Part shown: positions 51,487 through 60,050 of the stretch, in pieces
Numbering within the stretch: the stretch's first letter is position 1
Layout: each line of letters opens with the position of its first letter
Assembly: GCA_003210755.1 (NCBI GenBank)
Contig: QCUL01000010.1
Span: 1-64,000, forward strand
Length of the DNA stretch: 64,000 nt
Direction: 5' to 3'
DNA from: Synechococcus sp. AG-679-C18
GTDB taxonomy: Bacteria > Cyanobacteriota > Cyanobacteriia > PCC-6307 > Cyanobiaceae
Translations under genes and position numbers: made by a program
Notes under the pieces: generated by a model
The model's database searches: none
Seen by the model: only the letters and a program-made list of their open reading frames with translations
Told to the model about the DNA's origin: nothing

Positions 51487-52249
51487 CACCCATAACACCT
51501 GGCAAGTGAATGCCACATTCCTGCTTAAGCCCGGCAAAGCGTGTGTCTCGACCCTCTGCCTCTAGTCCATCAGGCCCACTTGAATGAAGGTCTCCAACTG
51601 TGGAGTAGCCCTTCTCAAACAAAGGATGTTGGGGCAAGTCATTTTCCTGCATGTAATAGAAAACATCCCTAGAAGTCCACTCCAACAAGGGCCTCAGAGA
51701 CGAGCGACCACGGATGGGATCAAGCGCAGTCATGTTGCGGCGATGATCAGTTTGTCCCCGACGCACTCCACTGGCCCAACATCGAACCTGAAGACGATTC
51801 ATGGCCTCTTCAAGGGGCTCAACCTTGCGAAGTTTTAGATAGTGCTCCATATCTTCGACGCTGCCTGATTCCCAGAGTCGGCCATAAAGTGCCTCCATCC
51901 GTGCTGCAGACATAGAGGATTGGGTGATGTGGAGATTCAGCTCGAAGCGTTGGCGTAGATCCTCGGCATAGCGATAGGTCTCTGGGGGGAGATAACCCGT
52001 GTCCACCCAAATCACCGGGACTTCTCGACCTCGATCCATGCCGTTTAGCAAGTGGAGCAAGACAGCCGATTGGATTCCAAAGCTCGTGGTGAGAGCAAAC
52101 CCAGAACCAAATCGCTCGTATGCCCACAAGAGCCTTCCGCGCGCATCCAATGCACCGAGGTGCAGGCGCGCTTGCTGGAGTTCGCCAGCATTCGCCTCGA
52201 GGCTTCCCGCCACAACAGACTGATTGTTGGAGGTAGAGACATCCCGCAT
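51476..52249 (-). CDS. cysH: Phosphoadenylyl-sulfate reductase
   Basis: 257-aa PAPS/APS reductase of sulfate assimilation, thioredoxin dependent. The PP-loop-like SFGIQSAVLLHL and WVDTGYLPPET are clear. The C-terminal ECGIH has the catalytic Cys. Absence of the extra CC...CxxC pairs suggests a non-cluster PAPS reductase. Start at ATG 52249 (MRDVST); the frame extends to 52405. Its end overlaps coaX. Confidence 0.9.
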   Translation of the reverse strand: MRDVSTSNNQSVVAGSLEANAGELQQARLHLGALDARGRLLWAYERFGSGFALTTSFGIQSAVLLHLLNGMDRGREVPVIWVDTGYLPPETYRYAEDLRQRFELNLHITQSSMSAARMEALYGRLWESGSVEDMEHYLKLRKVEPLEEAMNRLQVRCWASGVRRGQTDHRRNMTALDPIRGRSSLRPLLEWTSRDVFYYMQENDLPQHPLFEKGYSTVGDLHSSGPDGLEAEGRDTRFAGLKQECGIHLPGVMGDGI

Positions 52250-52334
52250 CCCCCTATCTTCCAACGCCGAGGGACATGGGGTCGTGTCTATGGTTTCAAA
52301 AACCTTCTCTGAAGCACTGACTTCTGACATCACC

Positions 52335-53480
52335 ATGCACAACGATCCAATCATTGTTGTGGGTGGAGGATTTGCTGGACTCACAACAGTTCTTGCGCTT
52401 AGCAACCAACGACCACGCCCACCGTTGTTGCTGATCGAACCACGGAACCAGTTTATTTTTTTACCTCTTCTTTACGAGCTTCTCAGCGGCGAAATGAAGA
52501 CTTGGGAAGTTGCCCCGAGCTACGACAGCCTTCTTCAAGGACGACGCATTCCCCATCTTGATGACCGGGTGACATCGATTGACACCTCTCAACGGTCCCT
52601 AAAAACGAGCCGCGGCCAAACCATTTCTTACAGTCAACTTGTGCTAGCCACCGGGTCTGAACCTGACGACTTTGGGATTCCCGGGGTGAAAGAACATGCC
52701 ATGAAATTTCATTCCTTGGCGGATCTGCCTCCACTCAAAGACCGCATTCATAGCCTCCGCAACCAAGCACAGGAAGGTGCGCTAGTCATCGTTGGAGCGG
52801 GAGCAACAGGTGTTGAACTGGCATGCAAACTCAGTGACATGCTTGAGCGTGCAGCCACGATTCACCTTGTTGAATTGGGAGACAGCGTCCTCCCGCGCTC
52901 CAAAGCTTTCAATCGCGAACAGGCACAACGTGCGCTTGATCAAAGAGGGGTAAAACGACACCTCAACACACGTGTGAGCTCCGTATCAGCGTCTTCGGTA
53001 CAACTAATTTGTGATGACTTGCCCATATCTCTCAACTACGAGGGCTTGATCTGGACGGCAGGGACCAAACCCGTACTACCAACACTCTCGCCAACCCCCA
53101 CATTCCAGCGCGGACTTCTCAGTGTTGACGAAGGATTACGGCTGACGACGGACCCAAATGTGGTGGCACTCGGAGATGTCGCCTCTCACAACGATGCGGA
53201 CTCCCCTTGGCCCCGCTCGGCTCAGTCAGCGTTGCAGCAAGGTTCAGCGGCGGCACGAACGATTCAGGCCATTCGAATGGAACAAGCTATTCCTGATTTT
53301 CATTTCCAAGATCTCGGCGAGATGCTCAGCCTCGGCATTGGTGACGCTTCAATTACGGGGATGGGACTCACGCTCGCCGGTCCTCTCGCCTACCGATTAA
53401 GGCGACTCACTTACCTTGCGCGCATGCCAGGGCTATCTCTGGGCTTGAGATCAGCATGCGCCTGGTTGGTTGATTCTTGA
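52335..53480 (+). CDS. Type II NADH dehydrogenase
   Basis: About 381 aa from the ATG at 52335 (396 aa from 52290). Single-subunit flavoenzyme that passes electrons from NAD(P)H to quinone. FAD motif VVGGGFAGL near the start, NADH motif VIVGAGATGVELA near 155-167, and ALGDVASHND. Hydrophobic C-terminus with PLAYRLRRLTYLARMPG. Divergent from cysH. Its stop shares TTGA with the hflX start. Confidence 0.9.
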   Translation: MHNDPIIVVGGGFAGLTTVLALSNQRPRPPLLLIEPRNQFIFLPLLYELLSGEMKTWEVAPSYDSLLQGRRIPHLDDRVTSIDTSQRSLKTSRGQTISYSQLVLATGSEPDDFGIPGVKEHAMKFHSLADLPPLKDRIHSLRNQAQEGALVIVGAGATGVELACKLSDMLERAATIHLVELGDSVLPRSKAFNREQAQRALDQRGVKRHLNTRVSSVSASSVQLICDDLPISLNYEGLIWTAGTKPVLPTLSPTPTFQRGLLSVDEGLRLTTDPNVVALGDVASHNDADSPWPRSAQSALQQGSAAARTIQAIRMEQAIPDFHFQDLGEMLSLGIGDASITGMGLTLAGPLAYRLRRLTYLARMPGLSLGLRSACAWLVDS

Positions 53481-55177
53481 AGCAGGCTCACTTAGCAGGC
53501 CGTACAGATGGCCTGCGCCCATCACAGTTAAGGCAGCTGGAGCGTCTCAGTCAAAGGCGGCATCCCTGCTTAAGCGGAGCTGACCCTCTCACTCTGGATC
53601 GACTCTCTGAGCTGGTTCTCGAACTTGGTCAGCCGTTGCACTTGATTGTTGACGAGCGAGGACTCTGCCGTCTTCTGTGGATTGGGACTCTGAGTGAATC
53701 AGAACAACTTCGCATCCACTTACCGGGAGGCCCCCGAAGAAAGAACCGACGCTGGCGGTTGATCAGCAGTCTGCAGGGCAAGGCGGGAATCGATCTCAAG
53801 CCCGATGGCAGAGATACCGTTGTCGCTCTGGACCTCCAACCCGAGACTTGGCTTCGCTTTCAGGCGACTCCTTTAACAGGGGGAGGACATCTGGCCTCCC
53901 TATGGCACCCAGATGCTGAAAGTCGTTTGGGCTGGAACCAAGCCTGCAATGGCAACCTCAAGGAGCTGTGTGCGCTTACTCAACTACCAAATTCCTCAGA
54001 ACTTGATTCCGCAAAACCAGCAGTAGCTCCCACCGAGGAGCAGGAACGGGTTTTACTTCTCATTCTTGTGGGTACTGATGCACAGCGAAGCGAAAGGGAT
54101 CTAGCTGAATTGGAGGGACTTGTTCGTAGCGCTGGAGCAGTGCCTGTGGCTGTTTGCCGGCAGCAAGAAGGACAGCCCAACCCTCAGACGCTTTGGGGCA
54201 CTGGAAAATTGCAAGAAGCTGCGCTTGAAGCGAGACGTCATCAAGCCACTCTCGTTATCACAGACAGAGAACTTTCTCCTGTGCAGGCCCGCAACCTAGA
54301 GCGATTGATTGACTGCCCAGTGATGGATCGTAGTGAGCTCATCCTGGATATTTTTGCTCAGCGAGCGGCGAGTGCTGCGGGGCGACTGCAAGTTGAGCAA
54401 GCACAATTGCGGTATCGGCTACCCAGGCTGAAAGGCCGCGGCCTCAGTCTCTCCCGTCAGGGCGGAGGAATTGGAACACGTGGCCCAGGCGAGACCCAGC
54501 TGGAGAAGGATCGTCGTGCCATTAGCCGTCGCATCGAACATCTCGGACGATCTCTGCGTCAGCTAGGCGCCCATCGCTCACGATTGCGCGACCGCAGAGA
54601 CGGCCTGCCTCGCGTTGCTCTCGTCGGTTATACAAACGCCGGGAAATCATCGCTTTTGAACGCGCTTTGCTGTCGCAATCCAGGGCTTGCCGTTCTGGCG
54701 GAAAACAAGTTGTTCGCCACCCTTGATCCCACCACGCGACGTCTCATTCTTCCCCAGGTATCAGCTCCACCGAAGGAGGTGCTGATGACAGACACAGTGG
54801 GATTTATTCGTGAGTTACCACAACCTCTGTTGGAAGCCTTCAGGGCCACATTGGAAGAGACGCGTGATGCCGATCTATTGCTCTTGGTCGTGGATCTCGC
54901 TGACCCTGACTGGCAAGCACAACTGGAAGCGGTGCATCATCTTTTGAATGGCCTGCGCTGCGAGCAACTTCGGAAAGTAGTGGCAAATCAGATCGACCGT
55001 TGTTCGGCAGGTGCTATCGAGGCAATTCATGCCATCGAACCCGATGTGATCTACCTCTCAGCAACGGAGGGCACGGGACTTAAAGGTCTGCGAAAATGGC
55101 TCGAAAAGCAGTTCTGGGATAGCGGTCCTACGCCTCACTTCCTTACCCAAAAGAAGTCAACTGCCAACGATGGCTGA
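53477..55177 (+). CDS. hflX: GTPase HflX
   Basis: 566 aa. Ribosome-associated GTPase that splits stalled 70S ribosomes. The N-terminal domain (about 190-360) contains the GRLQVEQAQLRYRLPRLKG coiled region and the GGGIGTRGPGETQLEKDRR signature; G1 is GYTNAGKSS, G3 DTVGFIRELP, G4 NQID. A 180-residue extension precedes the family core, common in cyanobacterial HflX. TTG start at 53477 overlaps the NDH-2 stop (TTGA). Confidence 0.92.
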   Translation: MKQAHLAGRTDGLRPSQLRQLERLSQRRHPCLSGADPLTLDRLSELVLELGQPLHLIVDERGLCRLLWIGTLSESEQLRIHLPGGPRRKNRRWRLISSLQGKAGIDLKPDGRDTVVALDLQPETWLRFQATPLTGGGHLASLWHPDAESRLGWNQACNGNLKELCALTQLPNSSELDSAKPAVAPTEEQERVLLLILVGTDAQRSERDLAELEGLVRSAGAVPVAVCRQQEGQPNPQTLWGTGKLQEAALEARRHQATLVITDRELSPVQARNLERLIDCPVMDRSELILDIFAQRAASAAGRLQVEQAQLRYRLPRLKGRGLSLSRQGGGIGTRGPGETQLEKDRRAISRRIEHLGRSLRQLGAHRSRLRDRRDGLPRVALVGYTNAGKSSLLNALCCRNPGLAVLAENKLFATLDPTTRRLILPQVSAPPKEVLMTDTVGFIRELPQPLLEAFRATLEETRDADLLLLVVDLADPDWQAQLEAVHHLLNGLRCEQLRKVVANQIDRCSAGAIEAIHAIEPDVIYLSATEGTGLKGLRKWLEKQFWDSGPTPHFLTQKKSTANDG

Positions 55178-55412
55178 GCTGAACCCTATGGCTGAGCAAT
55201 TCGAAGCACTTTTGCTGAACAAAGCCCTCATCCCTACCAGCACCAGCTTGATGGTCGAATTCATTGGTGGCCAGGCCACCGAAATCGCCACAATCCCACC
55301 TTTTTCCTCTGAAGGACATACAACCAACCTGACGATGTTGGGCCCAGGTCTCACCGTTCTGATGACGACCATGATTCCCGCCTTAGTGCTCTTGAAACAA
55401 GGAGGTGTGTAA
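55170..55412 (+). CDS. Small membrane protein of unknown function
   Basis: 80 aa. The N-terminal half is polar, and one hydrophobic segment lies near the end (about 56-75, LGPGLTVLMTTMIPALVLL). ATG overlaps the hflX stop by 8 bases and its stop is 5 bases before the KtrB start, so translation is coupled. Function unknown; its position suggests an accessory role in the potassium system or in HflX, without further evidence. Confidence 0.65.
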   Translation: MAELNPMAEQFEALLLNKALIPTSTSLMVEFIGGQATEIATIPPFSSEGHTTNLTMLGPGLTVLMTTMIPALVLLKQGGV

Positions 55413-55417
55413 AAGCG

Positions 55418-56821
55418 ATGCCGATCCCCTCCGCCATTCATCGCACCCAGGCCTGGTACCGACGCCTCTCCGTTCCCCAGTTCACGGTCGTAACCGGTCT
55501 ACTTGTTATTACGGCAGGAACACTTCTCCTCGCCACCCCACTGTGCTCCAGCACCAAAGTTGGTCTATGGGAAGCGCTTTTCACAGCCACATCGGCCGTC
55601 ACCGTGACGGGGCTTTCCATCATTGATGTTCGCCAAGACCTCACTCTGCCGGGGCAAATCGTTCTGGCCATGATGATCATGGTGGGAGGCCTGGGCCTAA
55701 TGGCTGTCACTACGCTTCTACAAGGTTTTGTCGTTCGTGGAACTGCTCTCCGCCGTCGCCTTGATCGTGGTCAAACCCTTGATGAATTTGGAGTTGGAGG
55801 CGTGGGCAAAACCTTCCAAGGAATAGCTCTTACCGCCTTGGTGTTGATCCTGATTGGGGCATTCCTTCTCTATACCTTTGGTTTTACAGACATTTCCCCA
55901 GGAGGCGAACGCCTATGGGCTGCTCTGTTTCACAGTATTTCTGCTTATAACAACGCCGGTTTCGGGCTTTGGAACGACAGTCTTGAGAATTACCGCACCA
56001 ACACCACTGTCAATGCAGTCATCATGGTCTTAGTGGTGTTAGGTGGTCTTGGCTGGCGAGTCACCAACGATTTATGGATCAATCGTCAAAAGCTTCAAAG
56101 GCGTCATCTCAGCCTTCACACCCGGCTCGTTCTACGCACTTCTGGTCTTCTCATCCTGATCGGGACCTTTGGCTTGTTACTAACGGAATCACTCTCGAGG
56201 GGTCACGTACTCACAGGCATGGGGTGGGGAGAACGCTTAACGAGCGCACTATTTGAGTCCGTGAGTTCCAGGACTGCTGGATTCACCACCGTGCCTCTCT
56301 CTCTGAACAGCATTTCTGATTCAGGCCTTTTGCTGGTTATGACTCTGATGTTTATCGGCGCAAGTCCTGGCGGAACAGGAGGTGGCATCAAAACCACCAC
56401 AGTGGCTGCCTTGATGGCAGCCACCCGCTCCACCTTGCGCGGTCATGATGATGTAGTGATCCGCCATCGACAGATTTCTGACAAAGTCGTGCTGCGTGCT
56501 TTAAGCATCACCGTCGCTTCCCTGTTGTTTGTCTTAGGGATGGCTCTTTTGCTTGCATTAAGCAGCAACATCAGTGGAGAAGAACCCTTTACATTCTTGG
56601 AGCTTATTTTTACTTGTGTATCAGCATTTGCCACGGTTGGCTTGGATGTAGGAGTAACACGACAACTCGCTCCATTCGGCCAGTTGGTCCTCGTGATGGG
56701 AATGTTTGTTGGGCGACTAGGGATTCTTTTGCTTTTGAGCGCTATTTGGGAAAGTTTCAATCGGGGACAACTACAGCGCCAGAATCGGGTTGGTTATCCC
56801 CGAGAGGATCTCTATGTCTAA
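55418..56821 (+). CDS. Potassium uptake channel subunit KtrB/TrkH
   Basis: 467-aa membrane protein of the Ktr/Trk/HKT family with four MPM repeats. Selectivity-filter-like loops are SAVTVTGLS (about 66-74), YNNAGFG (near 176), SSRTAGFTTVP and ATVGLDVG, each with a central Gly. It forms a pore regulated by KtrA. The gene is followed by ktrA 24 bases later, GTG start. Confidence 0.92.
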   Translation: MPIPSAIHRTQAWYRRLSVPQFTVVTGLLVITAGTLLLATPLCSSTKVGLWEALFTATSAVTVTGLSIIDVRQDLTLPGQIVLAMMIMVGGLGLMAVTTLLQGFVVRGTALRRRLDRGQTLDEFGVGGVGKTFQGIALTALVLILIGAFLLYTFGFTDISPGGERLWAALFHSISAYNNAGFGLWNDSLENYRTNTTVNAVIMVLVVLGGLGWRVTNDLWINRQKLQRRHLSLHTRLVLRTSGLLILIGTFGLLLTESLSRGHVLTGMGWGERLTSALFESVSSRTAGFTTVPLSLNSISDSGLLLVMTLMFIGASPGGTGGGIKTTTVAALMAATRSTLRGHDDVVIRHRQISDKVVLRALSITVASLLFVLGMALLLALSSNISGEEPFTFLELIFTCVSAFATVGLDVGVTRQLAPFGQLVLVMGMFVGRLGILLLLSAIWESFNRGQLQRQNRVGYPREDLYV

Positions 56822-56845
56822 GCATCGATCTCTGAGAGCAGCGCA

Positions 56846-57550
56846 GTGAGGGAGTGGTGGCATTGGGCCCAGTCCAACCAGGCTGAACCTTCAAGTTTTG
56901 GAATTGTGGGGTTGGGCCGTTTTGGGAGCGCCGTCTGCAAGGAACTGATGCAGAGTGGAGCTGAGGTCCTTGCTGTCGACCGTTCTTCAAAGGCAATAGA
57001 AGAGTTACGACAACTCGAGCCATCGATCGAGGCCCGAATTGTGGACTGCACAGATGAAGAGGCGCTACGAGAAGCTGGGATCCTTGATATGGAAACAGTG
57101 GTTGTTGCAATTAGCGAACCGATTGAAGCGAGCATCACAGCCACGCTGATTGCAAAAGACAGTCCAGGGACGAAAGTTCGTCGCGTCATTGCCCGAGCGA
57201 CCAGCGACCTCCATGAAAAGATGCTCAAGCGTGTGGGAGCCGATCGAGTGGTCTTCCCATCCCGTATGCAGGGTGAGCGCCTAGGGGTGGAATTGGTGCG
57301 ACCCAATCTGATGGAGCGACTTGAACTCGACGAACGCCATTCAATCGAAGAGATCAAGGTGCCTGGACGGTTCGTTGGACGGTCTCTCCGAGATCTAAAT
57401 CTGCGCAAGAATTACCGCGTGAATGTTCTTGCGGCAGGCCAGGCGACAGAACTTACTGTCAATCCACCCGCCTCCCATGTTCTTCAAGATGGCCACGTCC
57501 TCGTTGTCATGGGCCTGACAGACGATCTTCAAGAATTGCCGAAAACCTGA
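56846..57550 (+). CDS. Potassium uptake regulator KtrA/TrkA
   Basis: 234-aa cytosolic RCK protein. The N-terminal Rossmann domain (RCK_N) is GIVGLGRFGSAV; the C-terminal RCK_C/TrkA_C domain begins near 150 (VPGRFVGRSLRDLNL). It gates KtrB in response to nucleotides. GTG start at 56846. anmK follows with a 3-base gap. Confidence 0.92.
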   Translation: MREWWHWAQSNQAEPSSFGIVGLGRFGSAVCKELMQSGAEVLAVDRSSKAIEELRQLEPSIEARIVDCTDEEALREAGILDMETVVVAISEPIEASITATLIAKDSPGTKVRRVIARATSDLHEKMLKRVGADRVVFPSRMQGERLGVELVRPNLMERLELDERHSIEEIKVPGRFVGRSLRDLNLRKNYRVNVLAAGQATELTVNPPASHVLQDGHVLVVMGLTDDLQELPKT

Positions 57551-57553
57551 ACC

Positions 57554-58708
57554 ATGCGCGTTCTGGGCCTGATGAGCGGTACGAGCGCCGATGGTGTGGA
57601 TGCCGTCCTAGTCGAGCTATCAGGGTCAGCCCAATATCCTCGCTGGAAACTTTTGCAGTCGGCCTCTTTGGATTATCCAGAGTCGACAAGGCAATTGATC
57701 TTGGATGTAGGTCAAGGCGATGCCACAACCGCTTCCTCGCTTCTAGACCTTTCCGAAACAATCACCCAGATCCAGGCTGCAACAGCTTTTAAGTGCGATC
57801 CAGAAGGCAAAGCACAGTTGGTGGGATGTCATGGTCAAACCATTTGGCATCGCCCGCCAGAACTTATGGAGGATGCCCCACTCCGTCTGGGGGCTAGCTG
57901 GCAGATGCTGCAAGCACCCCTGCTTGCACAAATGCTCAAACGCCCAGTGGTGTCGGACTTTCGAGCTGCTGATCTGGCCCTTGGAGGTCAAGGAGCGCCT
58001 TTGGTACCCAAGGCTGATGCTGCACTTCTAGGACGAACCAAAGGATGGAGAGCACTCCTTAATTTAGGAGGAATCGCCAATCTCACTCTGATCCCACCTG
58101 CCACAGGTCCTGATCGACGAAAGGCTGTGAGGGGTTGGGACTGCGGGCCTGCGAACAGCCTGATCGACCTCGCTACTCAACAGTTCAGCGAAGGGAAGGA
58201 AAGCTGCGACAAGAGCGGCCGGTTAGCCGCTATGGGGCACTGCAATGAAAGGCTGATTCTCCGATGGCTTAATGAGCCCTACCTACAGAAAAGCCCGCCC
58301 AAATCAACTGGGCGGGAGCTCTACGGACGAGCTGACCTGACAAGACGCCTTGAGGAGATGAAAGGGCACAAAATTGAGGATCAAATCGCTACGCTCACAG
58401 CCTTCTCAGCAGCAGTGGTGGCGCAAGATCTGCGAAAATTAGGGCAACAGAATCACCCCCTTCCGATCGAGCTGTTGGTGGCCGGAGGTGGAAGCCAAAA
58501 TCCCACTTTGATAAGGGAGCTAAACCGACGTTGCCGAGGCCTGAGAATTCGGCGCAGCGAAGAGTTCCGACTCCCAAGCCAAAGCCGTGAAGCCTTGGTT
58601 TTCGCTCTTCTGGCCTGGTGGCATCAGCTGGGGTATCCGGGAAATGCCCCTGAGATCACTGGAGCGCAGCACGAGGCTGTTTTAGGTGTACGCGTCAATC
58701 CAGCCTGA
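57554..58708 (+). CDS. anmK: Anhydro-N-acetylmuramic acid kinase
   Basis: 384-aa ASKHA-fold kinase that phosphorylates 1,6-anhydro-MurNAc from peptidoglycan turnover to MurNAc-6-P. VLGLMSGTSADGVDAVLVEL at the N-terminus, CHGQTIWHRP, NLGGIANLT and a C-terminal VAGGGSQNPTLI are typical. ATG at 57554. Likely last gene of the hflX-ktr cluster. Confidence 0.93.
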   Translation: MRVLGLMSGTSADGVDAVLVELSGSAQYPRWKLLQSASLDYPESTRQLILDVGQGDATTASSLLDLSETITQIQAATAFKCDPEGKAQLVGCHGQTIWHRPPELMEDAPLRLGASWQMLQAPLLAQMLKRPVVSDFRAADLALGGQGAPLVPKADAALLGRTKGWRALLNLGGIANLTLIPPATGPDRRKAVRGWDCGPANSLIDLATQQFSEGKESCDKSGRLAAMGHCNERLILRWLNEPYLQKSPPKSTGRELYGRADLTRRLEEMKGHKIEDQIATLTAFSAAVVAQDLRKLGQQNHPLPIELLVAGGGSQNPTLIRELNRRCRGLRIRRSEEFRLPSQSREALVFALLAWWHQLGYPGNAPEITGAQHEAVLGVRVNPA

Positions 58709-58752
58709 TTGATTAAGACACCTCCACATCACTGCGATTGAGCAGTCCCTGT

Positions 58753-59061
58753 TCAGTCCGGACGCTGAAGCCTGACTCGACGGGGAGCACCTCGCAGCCG
58801 ACGTGTTTGCTTTGACTCCAGAGCGCTGCGCAGCTGCTCTGTAGAAGATTGTGGTTCCTTTGCTGGAGGAGCAACCTGCCTGTCACCTCCCTGTTCGTAG
58901 CGCTGAACCCCTTGTTGAATCAAGACCTTGGCCATGTTGCTGACAGTTCTTGATTCGCCATCGGCCAATGCAGCTAAACGAAGGCAAAGATCTTCGGGGA
59001 GCACCACCTGAATACGAGGTGATTTTGGTTTCCCACTGGATGAGTTTTGGCGAGTGGGCAC
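58753..59061 (-). CDS. Ribbon-helix-helix (CopG-like) DNA-binding protein
   Basis: About 102 aa. SPRIQVVLPEDLCLRLAALADGESRTVSNMAKVLIQQGVQRYE is a ribbon-helix-helix pattern (N-terminal beta strand, two helices) near the N-terminal third. The C-terminal part is basic (RRLRGAPRRVRLQR). Could be a transcriptional regulator or an antitoxin-like protein, but no toxin gene is next to it. Start uncertain: GTG 59061 or ATG 59124. Confidence 0.72.
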   Translation of the reverse strand: MPTRQNSSSGKPKSPRIQVVLPEDLCLRLAALADGESRTVSNMAKVLIQQGVQRYEQGGDRQVAPPAKEPQSSTEQLRSALESKQTRRLRGAPRRVRLQRPD

Positions 59062-59198
59062 GACCCAGTAAGAGGCAGAGCTACTTAAAAGTGTACAGAG
59101 AGGCGCAAGGGTAGTATCCAGCACTATGCTGTGGTCATTGATCGGATCCCTGATCTCTCTGCAGTCAAGGCCCTCGGCCGATCCATCCCAGGAGTGCC

Positions 59199-59528
59199 AT
59201 GACCCATTCCCAAAGCCCGGACATCAACTCCCCCCAGCTACCCAATCCAAGCAAGCCTGTCCCTCGAAAAAGCAATCGGAAGAGCCGGCGCCCGAGTCGC
59301 ACCCCTGAGAACAGCGAAGTGGTGGTCTCGGCTGTGATCAGCACCTACTTGCTCACTCATCTTCATCACGTGCTTCAGCGAGCTGAATACGGCGCCGTTC
59401 AAGACGGCCGACGTTCACAAGCTGCGAATTATGCTCAGCTGCGCAAAGTGCTTTGTATGGATGCCCGGAGCAGGGAAGATGCTTCAGCCTCAGGCCTCAA
59501 GGACACTGATCTTGATGAGGCCGCTTAA
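59199..59528 (+). CDS. Hypothetical protein
   Basis: 109 aa. Basic, low-complexity first 40 residues (Ser/Pro/Arg/Lys-rich), then a helical segment (VVVSAVISTYLLTHLHHVLQRAEYGAVQDG) and a polar C-terminus. The family is not recognised. It is on the strand opposite to the RHH gene. Confidence 0.6.
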   Translation: MTHSQSPDINSPQLPNPSKPVPRKSNRKSRRPSRTPENSEVVVSAVISTYLLTHLHHVLQRAEYGAVQDGRRSQAANYAQLRKVLCMDARSREDASASGLKDTDLDEAA

Positions 59529-59585
59529 AGAACGGATGGCAGTTTGAGACAGCGTGAATAAGGTTTCAGCAGAAGCCTTCCGGCC

Positions 59586-59813
59586 ATGTCAAACGCTGCT
59601 GAGCTTTACGCGCGTATCGAAAACGACCATGACCTCAGCAAGGGGTTATTTCGTCAAGCACTTCAAAATCCCTCTGGAGCCCTGAACTCCATCTGCGAAA
59701 TCGGTAAAGAATTGGGCCTACCAGTCACACTTCAAGAGGTGAAAGATCACCTCAATAGCCTCGAAGACGAGACTTCAAAGCAATGGCTCGTCAAGGCGAG
59801 GGGCGGGCTTTGA
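59586..59813 (+). CDS. Nif11-like leader domain protein
   Basis: 75 aa. The pattern ELYARIENDHDLSKGLFRQALQ, then IGKELGLPVTLQEVKDHL, resembles the Nif11-like domain that also forms leader peptides of cyanobacterial ribosomal peptides. The protein ends ARGGL: a Gly-Gly pair at the very C-terminus, where a leader/core cleavage would be, but with no core peptide after it. No maturation enzyme or transporter of the lanthipeptide type is next to it. Confidence 0.7.
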   Translation: MSNAAELYARIENDHDLSKGLFRQALQNPSGALNSICEIGKELGLPVTLQEVKDHLNSLEDETSKQWLVKARGGL

Positions 59814-59976
59814 TCTTGGATGAGTCCGTTGATTCGAGGAGGGGCTCTAACGCAGGCTTCGGTCCTGAACGGTCTCGGACTCCTCCGCCCCCTGCCCAAC
59901 TAAAGAACAACCAATAACTGATCACAGCAAGACCGGCCGCCACCACAAGGGCCATGACTTGCTCCAGTCTTCGCAT
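59791..59976 (-). CDS. Small single-span membrane protein
   Basis: 61 aa. One membrane segment (about 8-26, MALVVAAGLAVISYWLFFSW) followed by a Gly-rich, charged tail (GGGGVRDRSGPKPALEP). It overlaps the end of the Nif11-like gene by 23 bases on the other strand. Gene-like but without homologue information. Confidence 0.45.
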   Translation of the reverse strand: MRRLEQVMALVVAAGLAVISYWLFFSWAGGGGVRDRSGPKPALEPLLESTDSSKIKARPSP

Positions 59977-60050
59977 TAGGCCTGCTCCTAACTCAATCAG
60001 TCTGCCTGCAACCCCGACACGGGATGATGGGCTTTCCCCGCCTCCACTCC

